Positions 46,516 to 56,400 of a stretch of DNA of 64,000 bases are shown here, one piece after another; the stretch's first letter is position 1; every line of letters starts with the position of its first letter. The translations under genes and the position numbers were made by a program. The DNA comes from G965267335 sp965267335. GTDB lineage: Bacteria > Bacteroidota > Bacteroidia > Cytophagales > JAAEPT01. The notes under the pieces are model-generated. The model was not told the DNA's origin. It ran no database searches and saw only the letters and a program-made list of their open reading frames with translations. The stretch spans positions 2,356,001-2,420,000 of the forward strand of contig OZ253953.1 in NCBI GenBank assembly GCA_965267335.1, in the 5' to 3' direction.

Positions 46516-47118
46516 ATGAATGTAGCGATAGTAGAATACAATGCCGGTAATGTACAGTCAGTGATTTATGCCTTGAATCGACTGGGTATAGAACCTGAGT
46601 TGACGGATAATGCTGAGAAACTGGCTAAGGCCGATAAGGTGATTTTTCCCGGAGTAGGCGAGGCGAGCAGTGCTATGCGACACATTCGATCAGTAGGATT
46701 AGATAAGGTTATTCCTTCATTAACTCAACCGGTACTGGGTGTTTGTATAGGTCAGCAACTCATGTGTAACCACAGTGAAGAAGGTGATGCGACCTGTCTG
46801 GGTATTTTTCCTTTGGAAGTCAAGAAATTCAAGAGTACGAATCAAGCGGGAGAAAACTTCAAGGTACCACACATGGGGTGGAATAAATTAGGGGATATGA
46901 AGTCAGCGCTCTTCAATGGAATTGATCCCGAGCATTCCTTCGTTTACTACGTACATAGTTATTATGCTGAGCTAAGTGAGTATACTATTGCCACCACGGA
47001 TTATGTGAATGCCTACAGCGCGGCATTACACAAGGATAATTTTTACTCTGTACAGTTTCACCCTGAAAAGAGCGGTGAGGTGGGTGCTAAGATTCTGGAG
47101 AATTTCATCAGATTGTGA
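46516..47118 (+). CDS. hisH: Imidazole glycerol phosphate synthase glutaminase subunit HisH
   Basis: A 200-residue class I glutamine amidotransferase. VEYNAGNVQSV opens the protein, GVCIGQQLM carries the nucleophilic Cys, and FHPEKSG the catalytic His and Glu. It supplies ammonia to HisF, the cyclase, which is not in this window. It starts with no gap after hisB. hisA would normally come next but is replaced here by a GH5 gene after 174 bases. Confidence 0.96.
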   Translation: MNVAIVEYNAGNVQSVIYALNRLGIEPELTDNAEKLAKADKVIFPGVGEASSAMRHIRSVGLDKVIPSLTQPVLGVCIGQQLMCNHSEEGDATCLGIFPLEVKKFKSTNQAGENFKVPHMGWNKLGDMKSALFNGIDPEHSFVYYVHSYYAELSEYTIATTDYVNAYSAALHKDNFYSVQFHPEKSGEVGAKILENFIRL

Positions 47119-47292
47119 CTACTTCTCTATCCGGTGATACTTAGGAGCCCAATTGAAACTAGTGTATTTTGGCGGTTGATTAGCAATTGGGTTACTTTTT
47201 TTATTAATATTCCGGTAATAATCTGTACATTTAGTATAATTATTCAGTGGTGCTTGCCTTAAGCACATACCTTACCTAATAAAATAATTGAT

Positions 47293-49578
47293 ATGAAAAA
47301 ACTATACTATTTAGCGATAGCTATACTTTGTTCGACAAACTTGCTTTTTGGGCAGGCTGTGTCGACCTATGGATCATTGGGTGTCAGTGGTTCTAATCTT
47401 GTGGATGAAAACAACAATCCAATCCAGCTTCAAGGGATGTCCCTATTCTGGAGTAACTGGAGTGAAGGGTATAATTTCTGGAACTCCGGGGCAATTCAGA
47501 CCCTACGAGATGATTGGTGTATCAACGTGATCAGAGCGGCAATGGGGGTTGAGGCTCAAGACGGGTACATTTCTCAACCTACTACTAACCTGAATCGAGT
47601 GAAAACTGTCATAGACGCAGCAATAGCTTTGGATATTTATGTGATTGTTGATTTTCACTCACATAATGCCCATAACTATGAGACTCAAGCCAAAGCGTTC
47701 TTCAGTGAAATAGCTCAGACCTATGGTTCGTATGACAATATCATTTACGAATTGTATAATGAACCACTTTCAGGCGCAAGTTGGTCTGGCACCATCAAGC
47801 CATATTGCGAAGAAATAATTGATGAGATAAGATTGTATGATGCGGATAATGTAATTATTTGTGGAACAAGGCAGTGGGCTCAGAGGGTCGATGAGGTAGT
47901 GAGTAATCCAATTACAGGAGAGACGAATATTGCTTATTCTTTTCACTATTATGCGGGTTCACATGGGTCCACGCAACGGGCATATGCTCAAACAGCAATT
48001 GATGCAGGGTACTGTGTCTTTGTCACGGAGTATGGTACGGTTAACGCAGATGGTAATGGTAGCGTAAATACTTCTTCGTCTAACGAATGGTATACCTGGA
48101 TTGAAAATAACAATCTAAGCCACTGTAACTGGTCTGTAAGTAATAAGAATGAAGGTGCTTCGATCCTGAAATCATCAGTTACAAACTATAACGGAGGTTG
48201 GTCAGCTTCGGACTATAGCACTTCCGGTACCTTCGTTAAGGATTATCTAAATGCACATTGTCCGAACTACGGGACTTCCACTCCAACGATTACGAAGCAC
48301 CCCGATGATACAGAGGTGTTTGATGGTTATGATGCCACATTTACGGTATTTGCATCAGGAGGAAGCCTAAGCTATCAATGGTACAATGACAATGGAATTA
48401 TAAGTGGAGCTACTTCCAATACATATACAGTCTCATCGGCAACTGTAACGGATGAGATGGATTATTGGGTGGAAGTGACCAACGCTATGGGAACGGTAAC
48501 CAGTAACAAGGCTGCATTAACAATTTCAGCTACTACTCCTTTTTATGGTGACCCTATTGTAATTAGCGCAACAACGCTTACTAGAATTAATTGTACTGAT
48601 TTTGACGAAGGAAATAATTATGCAACAACGACTTCAGGTGCCAGTTACAATGATGATACCCCGGGTAACGCAATTCCTGCGGCAGAAGGTAATGGGCCTG
48701 CAAACTATAGAACAGATACTGATGCAGACATTAGTACAACATGGGATGATTCAGGGAACCGATATATGTTTGGAAGGAATAGTGCTGGAGAATGGTGGAA
48801 TTATACGGTAGATGTAGAAGCGGCTGGTTATTACGATATAGAAATCAGGTGTATTTCCGGACAAACAGGAGAACAGCTTAGCCTTGAATTCGATGGCACG
48901 AATGTGACTGGTAATTTGACTATTCCATACGATCCCGCTTATTATCCTTTACAAGGAGCTACTTCTGATAATGTTTATTTAGAGGAGGGGGTTCAGCTTA
49001 TGAGATTAAATGTTGTCTCTGGATCGTACCTTTCAATTGCAGACATAAAAATCACGCCTAGTGATGATGTTGATTGTAATGGAGACCTGTTCGGAACAGC
49101 ATTCGAAGATGACTGTGGTGCTTGTGCTGAAGGTAATACTGGAGTTCCCGAAAATTCTCTTTGCGAACAAGATTGTAATGGTGAGTGGGGTGGAAGTGCC
49201 TATGTGGATAATTGTAGTGACTGTGTAGGAGGTAGCACTGGAGAGACGGCATGTGAAGAAGATTGTAATGGAGACTGGGGAGGAACCGCTTACATTGATG
49301 GTTGTAGCAATTGTGTTGGTGGAAATACCGGTGAAACGGAGTGTGTGACTTCTGTAGACGATGAGTTGAACGCAGGAGTGTCGGTATCACCTAACCCTTT
49401 TACAAACTCTTTTAGCATTATTAGTGAGACTGAAGTTTCATCATGGATTGTTAAAGATGGTTTCGGAAGAGTGATTGCTGCCGGTTCCGGTGAAAATGTA
49501 GATTTGTCCGGTGCAGCTAATGGAATTTACTATCTTAACCTTAGTAACGGGGCAGTTATCAAAGTTCAAAAACAATAA
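47293..49578 (+). CDS. T9SS-secreted GH5 endoglucanase with Ig, CBM6-like and Cys-rich repeats
   Basis: A 761-residue exported enzyme. Residues 1-20 are a signal peptide. Residues about 25-325 are a GH5 (beta/alpha)8 domain with acid/base Glu157 (YELYNEPLS) and nucleophile Glu246 (FVTEYGT). RAAMGV and FHSHNAHNYE are also typical. An Ig-like module (about 335-415: SYQWYNDNG) and a CBM6-like domain (about 425-590: GEWWNYTVDVEAAGYYDIEIR) follow. Then come three Cys-rich repeats of the form DCNGxWGGxAYxDxCSxC (about 595-690), and a type A T9SS sorting domain (VSPNPFTNSF ... GIYYLNLSNG) to the end. It most resembles GH5_2-type beta-1,4-glucanases; the substrate is not proven. Confidence 0.92.
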   Translation: MKKLYYLAIAILCSTNLLFGQAVSTYGSLGVSGSNLVDENNNPIQLQGMSLFWSNWSEGYNFWNSGAIQTLRDDWCINVIRAAMGVEAQDGYISQPTTNLNRVKTVIDAAIALDIYVIVDFHSHNAHNYETQAKAFFSEIAQTYGSYDNIIYELYNEPLSGASWSGTIKPYCEEIIDEIRLYDADNVIICGTRQWAQRVDEVVSNPITGETNIAYSFHYYAGSHGSTQRAYAQTAIDAGYCVFVTEYGTVNADGNGSVNTSSSNEWYTWIENNNLSHCNWSVSNKNEGASILKSSVTNYNGGWSASDYSTSGTFVKDYLNAHCPNYGTSTPTITKHPDDTEVFDGYDATFTVFASGGSLSYQWYNDNGIISGATSNTYTVSSATVTDEMDYWVEVTNAMGTVTSNKAALTISATTPFYGDPIVISATTLTRINCTDFDEGNNYATTTSGASYNDDTPGNAIPAAEGNGPANYRTDTDADISTTWDDSGNRYMFGRNSAGEWWNYTVDVEAAGYYDIEIRCISGQTGEQLSLEFDGTNVTGNLTIPYDPAYYPLQGATSDNVYLEEGVQLMRLNVVSGSYLSIADIKITPSDDVDCNGDLFGTAFEDDCGACAEGNTGVPENSLCEQDCNGEWGGSAYVDNCSDCVGGSTGETACEEDCNGDWGGTAYIDGCSNCVGGNTGETECVTSVDDELNAGVSVSPNPFTNSFSIISETEVSSWIVKDGFGRVIAAGSGENVDLSGAANGIYYLNLSNGAVIKVQKQ

Positions 49579-49628
49579 AGCAACATTACCTACTAATTGT
49601 ACGGAAAACAATATAGGTTAATAACAAG

Positions 49629-49662
49629 TCGGTCAGCTCTTATAGGGTTGGCCGATTTTTTT
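49629..49662 (+). terminator. Rho-independent terminator of the GH5 gene
   Basis: The stem is TCGGTCAGCTC / GGGTTGGCCGA with G-U pairs, at 49629-49655, followed by seven T residues. It lies 50 bases after the stop. Confidence 0.85.
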
Positions 49663-49721
49663 ACTCGTTTGATAGGTTTGGTTGCTAGCTCGCGGTTGAA
49701 TTTTTATCCCTTAGTGCTGGT

Positions 49722-50993
49722 TTAATTCCTTGGTTGCCATTTATAGCCTTGTATGTCTTCCAGCATTTTAATTGCCTCTTGCTCACCACTTTCACTACTC
49801 TTCTCGAATTCAATTATTGCTGCTTTTTTATTGCTGTTTTCCAAGTACGCCATGCCCTTGTAATAGTGGAGGAGCTCAATGTTGGGGTTGATTTTGCTGG
49901 CTCTATCAAAGTATTTAAAAGCTTGTTCGAAATTTTTGGTTTGGGTGTGGTAAATAGCCAGATTCCGATGGGCGATAGCATTACTTTTGTCCAGAGCAAT
50001 GGCTTTTTTTATATGCCTTAAGGCTTGAGTTGTGTTTTCCATCATAAGCCTGGCAAAGCCAATGTTGTTATGTGTCATGGAAAAATTAGAGTCTATTTTC
50101 AAAGCTTTTTCCAGTAGTTGTAGTGCTTCTTTATATTCCCTTTTTCTCAATAAAAACTCTGCCAGGCTATTCATGAGATAGATATTGGATTCATTTGTTC
50201 TTAGTGCTTCCTTTCCCACTGAAATAGCAAGATCATAGTGTCCGTCATTGTAGAAGTTCCATGCATCCCTAAGTTGTTCATTGCTCCAGTCCATTTGCTC
50301 AACATTGTTCATGCTAAGCTGAGATCTTTTGCTATTTAAATAGCGAAGGGACTTTTTTAGGAGGTTTCGAAGTGATAAATCCAACTCATTGATAATTCCT
50401 TGAGTGGGTTGGTTTTCATTTCTTACCCAAAAGAACATTGCCAGGCAGTAGCTTTGAATTTCCTTAGGAATCTCTTCATTTGACAGTAGGTCAGTGTGGT
50501 TGGAAATAATGATACCAAAACCAAAAAAAGTCATCGCAATAAAAAGAAATAACTCAGAGTCGTTCTCTTTATGAATGGGAATACCGGCCTCTATTAATTT
50601 GACTTTGACGAGTTCAACACAAATGAGAAGAATGGTTTGATTAATGTTTTTTAGTTGTACTTCACTCAGCTGAATGGTGTAGTTTTTTTTGTGGTCAACC
50701 TCACCAATCTTCAGCTCAGAGGCTTTCCGATTGTCCTTTATTGCTCGTATTGATATAGGAATTTGCTGATCTACTTCTAAAATAATTCTTAGGTCGTGTA
50801 AACAACCGTCTATTGAAATATCCTCTTTCTTATATAATGACGGGAAGTGGTTCTCATTGATGAAGACTAATTTTTGGGCTCGTAGTTTTCTCAGGCCATA
50901 GTTTTCTATAAGCCAGAGGAAACTATTTTCAATCCAAATTCTGTCTTCCTCGTATACCGGACACTGATTACCAAATAGATCAAGCTTCACCAC
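49722..50993 (-). CDS. TPR protein with unknown N-terminal domain
   Basis: A 423-residue cytoplasmic protein. The first ~225 residues form a domain of mixed alpha/beta character with two hydrophobic stretches (ILLICVELVKVKLIEAGI; FLFIAMTFFGFGIIIS). I do not recognise it. Residues about 240-410 hold five TPRs (AWNFYNDGHYDLAISVGKEA; THNNIGFARLMMENTTQALR; AHRNLAIYHTQTKNFEQAFK). The gene stands alone, convergent with GH5 and divergent from tyrA. TPR repeats indicate a protein-protein adaptor role. Confidence 0.75.
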   Translation of the reverse strand: MVKLDLFGNQCPVYEEDRIWIENSFLWLIENYGLRKLRAQKLVFINENHFPSLYKKEDISIDGCLHDLRIILEVDQQIPISIRAIKDNRKASELKIGEVDHKKNYTIQLSEVQLKNINQTILLICVELVKVKLIEAGIPIHKENDSELFLFIAMTFFGFGIIISNHTDLLSNEEIPKEIQSYCLAMFFWVRNENQPTQGIINELDLSLRNLLKKSLRYLNSKRSQLSMNNVEQMDWSNEQLRDAWNFYNDGHYDLAISVGKEALRTNESNIYLMNSLAEFLLRKREYKEALQLLEKALKIDSNFSMTHNNIGFARLMMENTTQALRHIKKAIALDKSNAIAHRNLAIYHTQTKNFEQAFKYFDRASKINPNIELLHYYKGMAYLENSNKKAAIIEFEKSSESGEQEAIKMLEDIQGYKWQPRN

Positions 50994-51198
50994 AGTCTAA
51001 AATTCGTAAAACAAAATCAAAAAAACCGTATGCTTCAATTTAAATAAACTGAATTCAATCGGATACCGGCAGAAGCGACTAACAAAAAATACTTTGAAGG
51101 CGAGCGCGGGAAATCTGTAATATGTACAATCGTTTACCATTATCTAGGTTTATGGTGGGATTATTTGGTAATTTTACTTTTAGTCAATTTGTGAAAAT

Positions 51199-51927
51199 AT
51201 GAGAGAGTTAGGGTTGATCGGTTTCGGGAGTTTTGGACAATTCATGGTTCCGTTTCTGAAGAAACATTTTGAAGTCAGTGTGTATAATCGAAGTGACCGT
51301 TCCGAAGATGCAAAACGGTTAGGGGTGAAGTACGAGTCCATTGAAGTTGTTGCCGCCAAGCCGGTTGTCATTCTTTGTGTACCCGTTCAGTTTATGGAGG
51401 AAATGCTTATTCGTGTGAAGGATTTGGTCCAACCCGGAGCCCTGATTGTAGATGTGGCTTCAGTAAAGGTCAAGCCTGTTGAATTAATGGAAAAGCATTT
51501 GCCATCAAATGTAGAAATACTGGCAACACACCCTTTATTCGGACCACAAAGTGGACGAAATGGAATTGAAGGACTGAATATGGTGATGACTCCAATTCGT
51601 ACCAAGAGGGCGAATAATATTTACAGGTACTTGAGTAACGTGCTTCGGCTGAATGTATTGGAGAGAACCGCTGAAGTGCATGATAAACAAATGGCTTATG
51701 TTCAAGCCTTGACGCACTTCATAGGGCGTGCGGTCAATGAAATGGATATACCAGATGTAGAACAAAAAACCCAGGCGTACCAGTACTTACTTGAGATTAA
51801 AAGAAATCTTGGCCAGGACTCCATGGATTTGTTTATGACCATAGAAAATGAAAACCCGTATGCCAAGGAAATACGAGAGCAGTTCATCCAAGAGCTGACA
51901 AACCTTAATTTAAAGCTTAAGGAATAG
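51199..51927 (+). CDS. tyrA: Prephenate dehydrogenase (TyrA-like)
   Basis: A 242-residue protein beginning with the dinucleotide-binding motif MRELGLIGFGSFGQF. The family's ILCVPVQFMEE, DVASVKVKPVELM and ATHPLFGPQSGRNGIEG (substrate-binding His/Pro region) follow, and a helical dimerisation domain contains YVQALTHFIGRAVNEM. It oxidatively decarboxylates prephenate to 4-hydroxyphenylpyruvate for tyrosine. It has no ACT domain and is on the short side for the family. It stands alone. Confidence 0.9.
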   Translation: MRELGLIGFGSFGQFMVPFLKKHFEVSVYNRSDRSEDAKRLGVKYESIEVVAAKPVVILCVPVQFMEEMLIRVKDLVQPGALIVDVASVKVKPVELMEKHLPSNVEILATHPLFGPQSGRNGIEGLNMVMTPIRTKRANNIYRYLSNVLRLNVLERTAEVHDKQMAYVQALTHFIGRAVNEMDIPDVEQKTQAYQYLLEIKRNLGQDSMDLFMTIENENPYAKEIREQFIQELTNLNLKLKE

Positions 51928-51946
51928 AGAAAGAAGTCTAAGGCTC

Positions 51947-52372
51947 CTATTTAGTTGTATCGCCACCATAGGAGGTGAGCACTTTATCAATAGGTTCCCA
52001 AAGTTCTATCTTGTTGCCTTCAGGGTCCATAATATGGACAAACTTACCATAGTCATATGTGCTAATATCGTCTAGCACGATGACTCCATTGGCTTTTAGT
52101 TTTTCAACTAGCCCTTCGATGTTTTGTACCCTATAGTTCACCATAAAGTCTTTCTCGGAAGGCTCGAAGTAATCCGTCTTATCTTCAAAAGGGCTCCATT
52201 GCAGGTAGTTGATTTCTTCCGGGTTGTTTGCATTTCGAAACTCAAAGGATGATCCGTATGGACTTAGAGCCAGGCCTAGATTTTTTCCATACCATTCTTT
52301 CGTCTTTTCCGGGTCCTTGGTCTTAAAAAAGATTCCACCAATGCCAGTTACTTTTGGGTTTTGCTCGCTCAT
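51947..52372 (-). CDS. VOC-superfamily (glyoxalase/dioxygenase-like) protein
   Basis: A 141-residue protein with paired beta-alpha-beta-beta-beta motifs: GIGGIFFKTKDPEKTKEWYGKNLG at the start and FVHIMDPEGNKIELWEP at the end, the latter a classic VOC metal-ligand strand (Glu). The N-terminal metal ligand His is replaced by a different residue in IFF. The substrate is unknown. It overlaps no gene and follows the DUF4199 gene by one base, so the two are an operon. Confidence 0.85.
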   Translation of the reverse strand: MSEQNPKVTGIGGIFFKTKDPEKTKEWYGKNLGLALSPYGSSFEFRNANNPEEINYLQWSPFEDKTDYFEPSEKDFMVNYRVQNIEGLVEKLKANGVIVLDDISTYDYGKFVHIMDPEGNKIELWEPIDKVLTSYGGDTTK

Positions 52373-52373
52373 A

Positions 52374-52892
52374 CTAGTTGGTTTTTTGGCGTTTGAGGAT
52401 AAGTGCGGAAATTAAAGAAACAGTGAGGCCAACGGGAAATATCTCAACAAAGGTCATCCCAATTTTAAACAGGGGATTCTGATATAACTCTACAAATTGA
52501 GAAATTTCTTTAAGTGCTTGATCTATTTCGGCCTGAGGTAAATTGCTCGACTTTACTTGAGTGATTTGCATTTGCACGTACTGATTCATCATGTCTTGTG
52601 CGGCTTGTGTATTAGAAATAAACAACCATGCTATGATATATAAAACAGAGGCAATCATAGTTATACCCAGACCAAGCAAGAAGGCCTTTTTGAAAGATAT
52701 GGTGCCATCAAGGTTTTTGTCTCTATGCGTTTTTGTAGCCACGAAAATGGTTGAAAAGGCTATGATCATACTGGCGTAGCCAAGGAACTCTCCATTCTCT
52801 CTTAGGAAAGGGGAGTCTACGAACATAAGCATCAGCATAACGGCAACGATTAGTCCTGCGATGCTGCCATAAATGAGTATTAGTTTTTTCAT
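52374..52892 (-). CDS. DUF4199-type four-helix membrane protein
   Basis: A 172-residue inner-membrane protein with four hydrophobic helices: the N-terminal ILIYGSIAGLIVAVMLMLMF, ASMIIAFSTIFVAT, AFLLGLGITMIASVLYIIAWL and the C-terminal VEIFPVGLTVSLISALIL. A soluble loop joins the third and fourth. The pattern agrees with DUF4199 proteins of Bacteroidota. Function unknown. It lies downstream of the LuxR-type regulator with a 93-base gap that contains two operator-like palindromes. Confidence 0.8.
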   Translation of the reverse strand: MKKLILIYGSIAGLIVAVMLMLMFVDSPFLRENGEFLGYASMIIAFSTIFVATKTHRDKNLDGTISFKKAFLLGLGITMIASVLYIIAWLFISNTQAAQDMMNQYVQMQITQVKSSNLPQAEIDQALKEISQFVELYQNPLFKIGMTFVEIFPVGLTVSLISALILKRQKTN

Positions 52893-52942
52893 GATTTTAA
52901 AATTGTTTGTCCTGAAATAGGGGATAGCGGCTCAGAAATCCA

Positions 52943-52984
52943 TCATACTAAAGTATGAAAATGTTAAATCATACTTTGGTATGT
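52943..52984. promoter_or_regulatory. Paired palindromic operator-like sites upstream of the DUF4199-VOC operon
   Basis: TCATACT-AA-AGTATGA (52943-52958) is a perfect 7+7 inverted repeat. TCATACT-TT-GGTATGT (52969-52984) is a near copy with two mismatches in the right arm. Their centres are 26 bp apart. They lie between the regulator gene's stop and the DUF4199 start, about 50-90 bases before its ATG. Confidence 0.65.
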
Positions 52985-52985
52985 G

Positions 52986-53411
52986 TCAAAGTAACTCAAG
53001 AGTTTGTGCTTTATGTATTGCCTGGGTGCGACTCTGTACATCGAGCTTCAGGTAAAGATTAGATATGTGGGTCTTAATTGTAGGTAGTGCGAGAAATAAT
53101 TTATCTGCGATTTCCTGATTCGTATGACCCTGTGCTATTAGCTGTAGTATTTCAAATTCCCTGTTATTGAGATCAAGCTCATCTGCTATCTCTTTCGATG
53201 GTTTTGTTTTTACCTGTGTCTGCTTTTTTCGGTTGATTAGATGATAGCCAAGCCAAAGTCCCAGGCCTGTAAAAAGGATGGCGACAGCACTGGTGTAAAC
53301 ATCTGTGCTTAAACTACCAATGAAGTACTTATACTCGAATAAGTGGAGAACCAAGGCTAAAATAGCCATCAAAGAACCGAAGACGATGATCGTTAACCAG
53401 GACTTTTTCAT
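52986..53411 (-). CDS. Membrane-anchored LuxR-type (GerE HTH) transcriptional regulator
   Basis: A 141-residue protein. Two N-terminal transmembrane helices (LTIIVFGSLMAILALVLHLF; TSAVAILFTGLGLWLGYHLI) are followed by a Lys-rich linker and a C-terminal GerE helix-turn-helix: LNNREFEILQLIAQGHTNQEIADKL. KTHISNLYLKL is the recognition-helix region. There is no receiver domain, so it is a one-component, membrane-tethered regulator. The paired palindromes just past its stop are natural candidate targets; this is inference. Confidence 0.85.
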   Translation of the reverse strand: MKKSWLTIIVFGSLMAILALVLHLFEYKYFIGSLSTDVYTSAVAILFTGLGLWLGYHLINRKKQTQVKTKPSKEIADELDLNNREFEILQLIAQGHTNQEIADKLFLALPTIKTHISNLYLKLDVQSRTQAIHKAQTLELL

Positions 53412-53453
53412 TCAGGATCAAATCTTCTGCAAAATAAGAAGTCTGTTCAGGAA

Positions 53454-56400
53454 CTAAAATTTCAAAATGAAGTCACTGAGGTAGATAGAAGAGTCGAGTC
53501 CCATTTTTTTACGGATTCTAAGTCTACTGGTCTCAAGGCTCTTGGGCGCTATATTAAGCAGTCCGGCAATTTCTTTGCTTGAGAGATTCATTCTCATGTA
53601 GGTGCAAATTTTTACATCATTGTTGCTTAGGTTAGGATAAGCTTCGATGAGGCGTTTTGTAAAATCGGTATCAATTCGGTTGAAGTTCTTCTCGAAGTTT
53701 TCCCAATTATCTTGTCCTTTAAGGACGTTGTCTATGGTATTGATAATGTTGTTCAGGTTGCGGTTATCCTTTTCGCCCAACTTCCGCATGGCTTCAAGTA
53801 TCAAGTCTTTGATTTCTATCAACTTTTCGTTTCTATTAAGCAGGTACATAGCCGAAGCAGATAGCTCTCTGTTTTTGTACTCCAGGTCTGTCTCTAGTTT
53901 TTCTTTTTCAAAGGCCTGTTGTTGCAACTTGAGTGCTGTTTTATGTCTCTTTTTACTTCTCAAGGAGATCGCTCTGTATACGAGAGCCAGTAATATCAAA
54001 AGAATCGTAATTGCAGCTATTCTTACTAAAGTTGTTCGATACCAAGGTGGTTCAATGTGAATGGCCAATTTAGTCACTTGATCCGATACATAGCCATCTG
54101 GGTTGATGGATTTGATTTTTAGTGTATAATCCCCCTCCGGAATTCCGGTATAAGTGATTCTCCTATGAACGGCTTCGGTTGTGATCCAGTCTTTGTCATA
54201 GCCTTCCAGCATATATTGATACTTTGCCAGTTCGGGGTTGCTTAGACAAACCTGACTGAGTTCAATTGTGAAATAGTTCTCCCTGAATTCCAGACTAATA
54301 CTGTCCATGTACTCGGGCACCTTCGTAAAATTGGAATCACCAATAATTGAATTGTTTAGGAGCTTGAAGTCATTCACTTTGGCAGGAAAGACAAATGTGT
54401 TTTCCAGAATATTTTGTGGGTCAAAAATGTTGAAGCCCTTTGGTCCTCCAAACAACAGTCTTCCGTCTTTTAACAATTCATTGGCATTCAGGTGAAATTC
54501 ATGACCCTGAAGTCCATCTTGTACATAGTATGTGCGAACTCGACTACTATTGACCTGCTTTCCCGTAATCGAAGAGAGGTCCGTATTGTAGAATCCATTC
54601 GGATCAATAGCAGAAATCCCCTTTTCTGTACCCACCCAAATGTGGCCGTTACCATCCTCAAGTATACCATTAATATTGTTATTGCTGAACCCATTGTCCG
54701 TACTAAAATTGATATAGGTGTAATCCGTCTTATTCATGAGGTAAAGTCCATTGCCATAGGTGCCAATCCAAAGTGTATTGCTTTTCACCTTGTTGGATTC
54801 TGTTATGCAACTGACATTTTTGTCAAGTACCCTGAGAAATGAATCACTTCCTTCATCATAGATATCAAGCCCTTTGTCAGATCCTACCCATAGTTGTCCG
54901 TCTTTGTCTTCGTGTATAGCCCATACAAGGTTGGAGGAGAGGTTGCGTTGTGAGGTGGGGGATTTGTGATATCTGACTAACTCGAGTTTGGAGCCAAAGG
55001 TAAATGGATTGGGAGGAAGTTCTGCCCTGTAAACACCAAAATCAAATACTCCGAACCAAAGTCGATTATCTTTATCGATACAAATGGAATGGATATTCCC
55101 CTGTTCAAGTCCATTTTCTGATAGATCGAAGTAGTTCTTCTTTTTTCCATCAGCTGATATTACGTAGATACCTCCATCTACAGTCAACCACATTCTATTC
55201 TCCTTATCATTGTAAATTTGTCGTATGACATTGCTCGTGTTGTCCTGATCACCAATTGCTATATGCATTAAGGGATTAAGGTCAGGAGAGTAGATGTATA
55301 TACCATCGGCCTGAGTTCCATACCAGATATTGCCTTTGGCATCTTTGCCCACCGATATGACACTCCTTTGGTCAAAACGATCGGCTCCTTCCTCCAGGAT
55401 TTGATAATGATCGAACTTGTGATTGTAAAAATCGAGTCTTGATAAACCTCCACCTAACGTACCCATCCAGAAGTTCCCTGTCTGGTCTTTGTGTAAGACT
55501 TCAATAATATTGTTGGAAATACTATGCGACCCACAGTCATTTTTTGTGTATTGCTCCAGTGAGGTGATAATGGCGGTGCCATCAGGCTGATCTTTTAACT
55601 GGACCTCAAACATTCCTCCACCCAGAGTCGAAAACCATAAGTCTCCTTCATGATCCGGAGCGATGCCACTTATGATTGGAAATAACTTTGTGTTGTCCGT
55701 TGAACGATTTTCAATCCGGGAAAATTGCTTGGTGTTCTTGTCGAAAAGAAAAAGTCCTGCTCCAGCAGTACCAAGCATCAGTCTGTTTTGGTATTTGTAA
55801 ATGTAGGTAACCGTATTTCCGAAATTATGTTCGGTAGCGAATGCATTGGTGTACCTTTCGTAGCTATCATTGTTGGGGTTATAGAGAATTAAACCGGATT
55901 TACTTCCTCCAATCCATAAATTCCCCAGATTGTCGCGGTGTATCGCTTTTATTTTGTTTCCCCAACTGTCGCTTTCAGACTTTGTTAGAGAGGTGTTGTG
56001 ATACTTCTTTGTTTTTCTATCAAACTTTACTAGCCCTTTGTGTTCTGTGCCGAGCCATAATATTCCATCGTTATTTTCTGTAATTGCGAGTATACCTGTA
56101 CCGTTATACTCATAGTGGGTAAATGTCATTGTGGGTTTGTGAAGCTTCATCAGGCCATTGTCTGTCCCTAGCCATAGTTCTTCTCCATTAGATTCGAGCG
56201 GTTCATGTATTTTATGAATGACATTGGTTGGCATCTTAATGGCCGTACGGTCGCTGTAGCTATTGAAATTTGTGCCATCGAAGCGATTAAGACCTCCATA
56301 GCTTCCAATCCAGACGTAGCCTTCCTTGTCTTGCAGAACATCTAGTACGTAGCTGTGCAAGAGCCCGTTATCTTTGGTGTAGCTTTCAAACTTCAGTACT

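Noticed and set aside
49058..49390. Minus-strand ORF of 110 codons, His/Tyr-rich
   Set aside because: It is the antisense reading of the Cys/Gly-rich repeats of the GH5 gene and has low-complexity composition.
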